From Saccharofermentans sp. (lineage in GTDB: Bacteria; Bacillota; Clostridia; Saccharofermentanales; Saccharofermentanaceae), in contig JAILMW010000007.1 in NCBI GenBank assembly GCA_024692235.1, positions 62,001 to 126,000 of the forward strand: a stretch of 64,000 nt of DNA. Reading direction: 5' to 3'. The notes under the pieces are model-generated. The model was given only the letters and a program-made list of their open reading frames with translations. It did no database searches and had not been told where the DNA came from. Position numbers and translations under genes: made by a program. Every line of letters begins with the position of its first letter. The stretch's first letter is position 1. Shown here in pieces: positions 58,640 through 64,000 of this stretch.

Positions 58640-59923
58640 TTAACCTAATGTGACCATCTGTCCGTCAGCTGTCTCGGAATATGTGCTCATTCCGTAGTAA
58701 TCCTGGTCAACGATACAAACATAGCTTACGCCTCTGTTAACTTCGATCTCTTCGCCGGCATCGTTGTAGACTCTGATCTTATCTGTAGGCTGGTCTTTGA
58801 CCCATGTGAGGTGAACCATTCTGCCGTCAGAGATATAGTAACCTTCGCCGCCGTCCTCGAAATAAACGTCTACTGTCGTATCACCGTGTCCGCAGATATT
58901 TGTATAGAGAACGAATACGTTTTCTACAGCGATCTGATCGCATGCTGTCTCGGCATCAGGATCTTCAGCAAGAAGTGCACTGTTGGACTCCTGTACTGTA
59001 AGGTCTACCTGAGGGTTACCGTACTGACTCTTGTAGTAAAGACCTGTCTCTTCGTCATACTGGAAGAGTGCATCAGAGTTAGTTCCGGAAATATATACGT
59101 TAACATTGTAGCAGGGAGCACCGTTAGCGATATCAACGGAATCACCGGGAACAAGGTTAAAGATCCTCTCGGGGAACGGATCTTCCTGTGTAGGAACAAA
59201 GTTTGTCTCTCTTCTGATGCTGAAGTAATCGATACCTTCGGAGATGTGCATACCGTCAGATACAGCTGTATGCTCGAGAGCTCTCTGTGAAAGCCATGTA
59301 GAATCTCTCCAGAAGAAAAGTCCGTCGGAAAGCTGTACATAACCGTCCTGGGTATTTCTTACGCTGTTGGAACCTGCACTGCAGTTATTACCGTCGATGT
59401 GATCGATACCCCAGATAGCAAGATGATCGGGAACACGGGGATTCCTTCCGTAGTGAATAAAGATGGAATCTGTACCAGCGGCAAGATCGGAAGCAACGAT
59501 ACGTGCACTTCTGAGTGAACCGATCTCGGGAACTTCGTTAACATCTGCGAAAACGCAGAGAAGACGAGTCTGTCCGCCCTCTGTCTCATACTCATAGATG
59601 GTATCAGCCTGAGAGATACCTCTCTGGGGCATTGCAGCACGGCAGTTATTAACTACGATGGCAACACTTCTCATACCAACATTTGCGGGATCCATATCTT
59701 GAATACCTGTAATAGGATTTACTGCCAAAGGATTGGAAGGATCGTAGAGTCTGTCCTCAACATCGATAGGTTCCATTGTTGTCTCAACAGGAGCCTCTGT
59801 CGTGCTTTCTGCAGTAGTTGTTGCAGCAGTAGTAACTGTTGTTTCCTCCGGCTTCTGACAACCTGCAAGGTTTAAGAGCATTGCAGCGCTTAAAGCCAAA
59901 GCTGTTGATCTTCTCTTAATCAT
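58640..59923 (-). CDS. DUF3048 (YerB-like) lipoprotein
   Basis: 427 residues. Lipoprotein signal with lipobox LNLAGC (Cys ~20), a Thr/Glu-rich linker (25-55), then the DUF3048 domains: PITGIQDMDPANVGMRSVAIVVNNCRAAMPQRGI, QADTIYEYETEGGQTRLLCVF, GSLRSARIVASDLA and HYGRNPRVPDH. The family is membrane-anchored, extracytoplasmic and functionally undefined. I start at ATG 59923, which follows GAGGAG; a TTG 15 bases upstream is inside that region. The neighbouring LCP gene is divergent. Confidence 0.92.
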   Translation of the reverse strand: MIKRRSTALALSAAMLLNLAGCQKPEETTVTTAATTTAESTTEAPVETTMEPIDVEDRLYDPSNPLAVNPITGIQDMDPANVGMRSVAIVVNNCRAAMPQRGISQADTIYEYETEGGQTRLLCVFADVNEVPEIGSLRSARIVASDLAAGTDSIFIHYGRNPRVPDHLAIWGIDHIDGNNCSAGSNSVRNTQDGYVQLSDGLFFWRDSTWLSQRALEHTAVSDGMHISEGIDYFSIRRETNFVPTQEDPFPERIFNLVPGDSVDIANGAPCYNVNVYISGTNSDALFQYDEETGLYYKSQYGNPQVDLTVQESNSALLAEDPDAETACDQIAVENVFVLYTNICGHGDTTVDVYFEDGGEGYYISDGRMVHLTWVKDQPTDKIRVYNDAGEEIEVNRGVSYVCIVDQDYYGMSTYSETADGQMVTLG

Positions 59924-59948
59924 TAAAAATCTCCTCAAATTTCTTTTT

Positions 59949-59968
59949 TATACAGCGTAAACTGTATA
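59949..59968 (-). promoter_or_regulatory. Inverted repeat in the DUF3048 leader
   Basis: TATACAG-N6-CTGTATA, perfect 7-bp arms, between the minus-strand -10 (TGGTATACT, 59981-59973) and the start codon. Confidence 0.45.
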
Positions 59969-60035
59969 GGTTCAGTATACCATTACGTTCGGAATTCAAT
60001 GTTACAGTGATATTATTTTGCATTTCCTACGCTAG

Positions 60036-60044
60036 TGATATAAT
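60036..60044 (+). promoter_or_regulatory. Extended -10 promoter of the LCP gene
   Basis: TGATATAAT ends at 60044, 33 bases before the start; AAGGAA is the ribosome site. Confidence 0.55.
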
Positions 60045-60077
60045 AGTGCGAGATTAACATAAATAAGGAATTAATCT

Positions 60078-61175
60078 ATGGCAAAAAAGAAAGAAAACAC
60101 CGTTAAACAAAGCAAAGGTGCAAGGATCAAGAGGGGATTTATCAGATTCTTATGCGGCCTTTTAGGAATAATTACCGGTTGCGGACTTTATCTATATAAC
60201 ATGCTTGGCGGATTCGGTTATGTCATGACTCCTATCGTAACGGAGGAGGAATATGACACATTAGAGATCACCGAAGGATCCTTTACAGGCGGAGATGTTA
60301 CATCGTCCTGGGCTGACGGAGGACATACGAGGGTATATGTCGATCCTAATCATCCCATTATCAAGGTGGATCAGATCGATCCCGATGTTGAGAATATTCT
60401 CGTATTCGGTGTCGATTCAAGAGGTACTGATGATTACAGGTGCAGATCCGATGCGATGATCGTAGTATCTATCAATAAAGCTGAGAATACAGTAAAGCTT
60501 ATTTCCTTAATGAGAGATACAGGTGTATATATCGGAGATACGGACGAGACTGCTTCATCTTCTCTTGATAAGCTTACACACGCATATGCTTACGGCGGTG
60601 TGGGCCTTATGATCAACACAATCAACAGGAATTTCGGTCTCGATATCCAGAGATTTGTCATGCTCGACTTTAACAGTTCCGCAGACGTTATAGATCTTGT
60701 CGGCGGCGTTACGATCGACGTATCTCCCGACGAGGTCAAATATGCCAATAACTGTATAGCTGAGGAGAGCAGCCTTCTCGGTATCGATCCGCCGTTCATA
60801 TCATCAGGCGGAACTCAGACGCTTTCCGGAGTACAGGCTATCGGATGGTCCAGGATCAGGTATCTTGATTCTGACTTTGTAAGGACATCAAGACAGAGAA
60901 CAGTAGCTACCGCTTTGATCAATCAGGTCAAGGGTATGAGCAGGATAGACCAGCTTGCCATGATCGAGGATTCCGCAGGAATGTTCGAGACCAATATGCA
61001 GCAGCTGGATCTCGCAAGAGTGGCTGTTAACGCAGTAGGCGGGGCAGATAACATGTCAGAGTACAGAGTTCCTGCCGACAATATGTATTCGGTTCAGCCG
61101 GATCCTTGGATGATGGTCGTTGATTGGGATCAGCAGCTGCCTGAACTGCATGCATTTATTTGGGGAGAATCTTAA
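60078..61175 (+). CDS. LytR-CpsA-Psr (LCP) family protein
   Basis: 365 residues. A basic N-terminus, one membrane helix (about 23-45), an accessory stretch, then the LCP domain (about 105-310) with the family signature NILVFGVDSRGTDDYRCRSDAMIVVSIN, ISLMRDTGVYI, KLTHAYAYGGV and, near the end, GWSRIRYLDSDFVRTSRQR, where the Arg residues bind the pyrophosphate of polyprenyl donors. It should attach wall polymers (teichoic acid or capsule) to peptidoglycan. The next gene follows after 13 bases. Confidence 0.95.
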   Translation: MAKKKENTVKQSKGARIKRGFIRFLCGLLGIITGCGLYLYNMLGGFGYVMTPIVTEEEYDTLEITEGSFTGGDVTSSWADGGHTRVYVDPNHPIIKVDQIDPDVENILVFGVDSRGTDDYRCRSDAMIVVSINKAENTVKLISLMRDTGVYIGDTDETASSSLDKLTHAYAYGGVGLMINTINRNFGLDIQRFVMLDFNSSADVIDLVGGVTIDVSPDEVKYANNCIAEESSLLGIDPPFISSGGTQTLSGVQAIGWSRIRYLDSDFVRTSRQRTVATALINQVKGMSRIDQLAMIEDSAGMFETNMQQLDLARVAVNAVGGADNMSEYRVPADNMYSVQPDPWMMVVDWDQQLPELHAFIWGES

Positions 61176-61188
61176 GGAGTTATTACTA

Positions 61189-62904
61189 ATGAGCAAGACA
61201 GTATCGACATGTATTTGTGAGACCAACCAGGTCCAGAATCAACCGCAGGAGAATGTATTCTTTCATACACTCTACAGAACTCAGGCGGACTTTCCCAATG
61301 AGTTCTTAAGGACCGCAAGATCAACATCACCGATCCAGATCTGCGCTGTATTCTCTACTCAGGGACCTGACAGTCTCGGAGCAATGCTCAACATTCAGCT
61401 TAATGATGAATTAACTAAGATAGTTGCAGCAGCTCAGAGTCAGCCGGTACTTGATTTTGACGCTTTTTCTAATCAAGTCGTCAATGTACTTAATATAAAG
61501 GTCTGTAATTATGTAGTTGCCAAGGGAGGCACTCCTCTTAAAGTATCTATGACCATGGCTATCATAGAAGGTGACACCTTAAGGATCATCCATATCGGTA
61601 ATACTAAGGCTGTTCTCATAAGAGATAATAAGATAATGGCTCTTACCGAGGAGCAGACTGTCGCTCACAGATATGTCCAGATGGGCGCCATAACTCCTGA
61701 TCAGGAGAAGACTCACCCCGAGAGCATGAATCTTACTCAGTATCTCGGTAAACTTCCTCAGGACGGTGCCGTAATGGCAGATAAGAAGGTAAGACTTAAG
61801 CTCAAGGATAATGATCAGATCTGTCTTATGGGATTAGGAGTTGCAAAGCTCATGCCCGCTCAGATGAGAAATATGATCCTTGTAAAGCCTCAGGGTACTG
61901 AGAATAAGTGTCGTGACCTTGTTACTTCCGCTTATAACTACGGAGTTAAGTACGGTCTTACCGTCATAATGATCAATGTAGAATCAACATTCCTTCTTCC
62001 GGGAGATGCTGTTATCAACAGCAATCTTGCTACGGAAGCCGGTATGGGCAAGGCTCAGCCTCAGAAGGAGGAAGAACCCTACAGTCAGTTCAGTGAACCT
62101 TACGGTGACTTAGCTGACGATGATGATGAGACTACAAGATTCGGTGCTACGTCAGAAGATGAAGAAGAACTCGGAAGTAAACACGGTTCTAAGTCAAAGA
62201 AGAATAAGAACAAGAATGCAAAGTCTTCCGATAAGAAGAAGGATTCCAACCCTTCTGCTAAGAAAGATATTATCGGTGCAGTGCTTACATTCCTTATCTG
62301 CGGTGCTATCGCATACGGCGGAATGTATCTTCTTTTTAACGCGAAGCATCTCTTTGATGTCTTTAAGCCCAAGACTTCCGAGACCATAGTAAATGAAGAA
62401 CATGTTATGTATGTTGTTACGGACAGTACTCCGGTATATGAATCTGCTTCTCTCGACAGTGCCGTTATCGCTACTCTTAACAGAGGTGACCTTGTAACAT
62501 TTACGGGAGAAGAGGATACATTCTCCAAGGTAAGGTTCGGAGAAGGAACAGAGGGCTTCATCCTCAGTATGCAGCTCTCTGAAGAAGATCCTACATTAGG
62601 TGAGACACTTCCCGAAATGCAGGATCCTACACCTGTACCTCAGGATACCGCAGCTCCAGCAGCCGATCCCGCACCCGCTGCTGACCCTCAACCTGCGGCA
62701 GAGACTCCTGCAGAGACACCTGCTGCTACCGCAGCACAGACAGAGGCACCTACTGAGCCCGTCATTACGGAATATGAGCCTGACGATGCACTTGAGACAA
62801 CTGCTGCTCCTGTCGAGACTACAGCTGAAGCTCCCGTTGAGACTACAGTAGCTGAAACAGTCGCTGAGACTCCCGCAGAGACAGCTGCCGAGACACAGGC
62901 TTAA
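61189..62904 (+). CDS. PP2C-like pseudophosphatase with membrane helix and SH3b domain
   Basis: 571 residues. Residues ~40-265 follow the PP2C order: IIEGDTLRIIHIGNTKAVLIRDNKIMALTEEQTV parallels the HVGDSRxYLxRxxxLxxLTxDHS block, and YGLTVIMINVE parallels the DNxTVxVV strand. However, the metal-binding Asp residues are absent (GNTK for GDSR, YG for DN, and no DGMGG at the start), so catalysis is unlikely. A charged linker (305-360), one membrane helix (about 364-385), an extracellular SH3b domain (about 400-465) and a Pro/Thr/Ala/Glu-rich tail follow. The ribosome site AAGGAG fixes ATG 61189. It probably relays a cytoplasmic state to the wall, next to LCP. Confidence 0.8.
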   Translation: MSKTVSTCICETNQVQNQPQENVFFHTLYRTQADFPNEFLRTARSTSPIQICAVFSTQGPDSLGAMLNIQLNDELTKIVAAAQSQPVLDFDAFSNQVVNVLNIKVCNYVVAKGGTPLKVSMTMAIIEGDTLRIIHIGNTKAVLIRDNKIMALTEEQTVAHRYVQMGAITPDQEKTHPESMNLTQYLGKLPQDGAVMADKKVRLKLKDNDQICLMGLGVAKLMPAQMRNMILVKPQGTENKCRDLVTSAYNYGVKYGLTVIMINVESTFLLPGDAVINSNLATEAGMGKAQPQKEEEPYSQFSEPYGDLADDDDETTRFGATSEDEEELGSKHGSKSKKNKNKNAKSSDKKKDSNPSAKKDIIGAVLTFLICGAIAYGGMYLLFNAKHLFDVFKPKTSETIVNEEHVMYVVTDSTPVYESASLDSAVIATLNRGDLVTFTGEEDTFSKVRFGEGTEGFILSMQLSEEDPTLGETLPEMQDPTPVPQDTAAPAADPAPAADPQPAAETPAETPAATAAQTEAPTEPVITEYEPDDALETTAAPVETTAEAPVETTVAETVAETPAETAAETQA

Positions 62905-62922
62905 TATCTTTATAAAAGCATA

Positions 62923-62960
62923 AAAAATAGCGCTTCATTCTGAAACGCTATTTTTGTTTG
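62923..62960. terminator. Bidirectional terminator
   Basis: A 10-bp stem (62923-62932 with 62946-62955), A-rich left arm and T-rich right arm, inner TTCA/TGAA pairing. It lies between convergent genes and has the same layout as the hairpin at 58584. Confidence 0.9.
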
Positions 62961-62981
62961 ATCGATTTCCGATAATACTTA

Positions 62982-64000
62982 TCAGTATCTGAACAATTCC
63001 TTATAGAGAACTCTTACTGAATAATCGCAATATGCTTCAGATACACCGAACATCATGGAGATCTCTGACGCACCCTGGTTAACGATCTTAAGGTTGATAC
63101 CTGCAGAGGAGAGCGCGGATGCTGCTCTTGCCATGATACCTACGGACTTCTCCATTGCCTGACCTACGATCATTACTATAGCAAGGTCTTTCTCGATATG
63201 GACTTCATCAACCTTAAGTTCGTTCTTAACTCTGTTGACGATGATCTCTTCCTTCTCGGGAGTGAAGTACTTCTTTCTTGCAATAATAGTAACGGAATCT
63301 ATTCCTGAAGGCATGTGCTCGATAGATACACCTTCCTCTGTAAAGATCTTAAGAAGGTTCATAAGGAAGCCGATCTCGTGATTCATAAGATACTTGGTGA
63401 TCGTAATAGTAAGGAATCCCTTTTCTCCTGCGATACCCGTTACAAGAGAATCAAAATGAGATCTCTTGGATACGATCTTTGTCCCGCTTGCCTTGGGATT
63501 ATTGGTGTTCTTTATATGAACGGGGATGCCTCTTACATATACAGGGTATAAAGCTTCCTCGTGAAGTACCTGGAATCCTGCATATGCAAGTTCTCTCATC
63601 TCATCGTAAGTGATCTCTGTGATAGGGAAGGGATTCTTAACGATGTTGGGGTTAACGGCGTAGACATTATCTACGTCTGTCCAGTTCTCATATACTTCGG
63701 CATCAACTGCACCTGCGAGGATGGAACCTGTGATATCGGATCCGCCTCTGGAGAATGTGATGATCTGACCTTCCTTGCTGTAGCCGTAGAAGCCGGGGAA
63801 GATACATAACTGCTTCTCATATTTAAGTTCCTCGAGATTCTCATAAGACTCTCCAAGGATACGTGCCTTACCCATTTCGTCATGCTCAAGGAAAAGTCCG
63901 CACTTCTTGGGATTACAGTACTTAGCCGGGTGACCTATGGATGTAAGATACTTGGCAACTACTCTGGCTGAGCAATCCTCACCCATGGCCTTAACGGAAT
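62982..64000 (-). CDS. Aspartate kinase, N-terminus outside window
   Basis: The frame stays open to the window edge (SVKAMGEDCSARV), so the start is beyond 64000. Visible are the rest of the amino-acid kinase domain (FSRGGSDITGSILAGAVDAEVYENWTDVDGV-type block, seen as NWTDVDNVYAVNP) and two C-terminal ACT domains (about the last 150 residues; VTGIAGEKGFLTITI and AIVMIVGQAMEKSVGIMARAASALSSAGI). It phosphorylates aspartate in the lysine/threonine/methionine pathway; ACT domains suggest feedback control by lysine or threonine. Confidence 0.93.
   Translation of the reverse strand, partial: SVKAMGEDCSARVVAKYLTSIGHPAKYCNPKKCGLFLEHDEMGKARILGESYENLEELKYEKQLCIFPGFYGYSKEGQIITFSRGGSDITGSILAGAVDAEVYENWTDVDNVYAVNPNIVKNPFPITEITYDEMRELAYAGFQVLHEEALYPVYVRGIPVHIKNTNNPKASGTKIVSKRSHFDSLVTGIAGEKGFLTITITKYLMNHEIGFLMNLLKIFTEEGVSIEHMPSGIDSVTIIARKKYFTPEKEEIIVNRVKNELKVDEVHIEKDLAIVMIVGQAMEKSVGIMARAASALSSAGINLKIVNQGASEISMMFGVSEAYCDYSVRVLYKELFRY

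Overview
The window looks like a low-to-moderate GC, Gram-positive anaerobe of the Bacillota, most likely class Clostridia. The evidence is a Firmicutes-type LexA box, a leucine T-box in front of leuA, a miaB-mutS-mutL-miaA operon, an LtaS-like enzyme, LCP and DUF3048 envelope proteins, and strong GGAGG ribosome sites. An intracellular GH115 alpha-glucuronidase suggests use of glucuronoxylan, as in gut or rumen fibre users. The genus cannot be fixed from this sequence. I saw no rRNA, tRNA, CRISPR array, insertion sequence or phage structural genes.

Layout. 1-5632: 3' part of a giant secreted repeat protein. 5769-12624: type IV pilus operon (pilin-like protein, PilC, PilM-PilN fusion, PilO, PilB with a c-di-GMP-binding type MshEN domain, short prepilin peptidase, pilin). 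12731-14202: PARG-like protein and a MazEF toxin-antitoxin pair. 14284-19254: GH115 and a sugar-sensor/GGDEF protein. 19378-20900: three minor pseudopilins. 20967-31059: two back-to-back two-component/ABC (BceAB/FtsX-type) modules with distinct operator arrays. 31209-36237: LtaS-like enzyme, nucleosidase, SPL-like radical SAM enzyme and SDR, all overlapping. 36296-40069: a 1257-aa sensor/GGDEF*/EAL/beta-helix protein. 40654-43747: T-box, leuA, glf. 43814-45214: two paralogous-domain proteins. 45359-46768 (-): an S11 carboxypeptidase-like protein that has lost its SxxK site. 46835-53914: miaB, mutS, mutL, miaA. 54073-56346: lexA (-) and a divergent operon of poorly known genes sharing one SOS box. 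56494-57846: gdhA. 57961-64000: envelope genes (zinc-finger membrane protein, DUF3048 lipoprotein, LCP, a pseudophosphatase-SH3 fusion) and a partial aspartate kinase.

How the parts may work together. The clearest theme is surface behaviour under c-di-GMP control. One likely cyclase and one likely phosphodiesterase, both with cytoplasmic periplasmic-binding-like sensors, lie in the same window as a pilus ATPase whose N-terminus has the MshEN signature. Minor pilins directly follow the cyclase, and a xylan-side-chain hydrolase directly precedes it. A second theme is envelope stress: two peptide-sensing type ABC/TCS modules, one with a duplicated operator-promoter unit and one with four 11-bp-spaced direct repeats. 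A third is a set of apparent pseudoenzymes or rearranged architectures (S11 peptidase, PP2C, beta-helix on an EAL protein). Three genes have a TATAAT box 6-7 bases before ATG and no ribosome site, which suggests leaderless transcripts.
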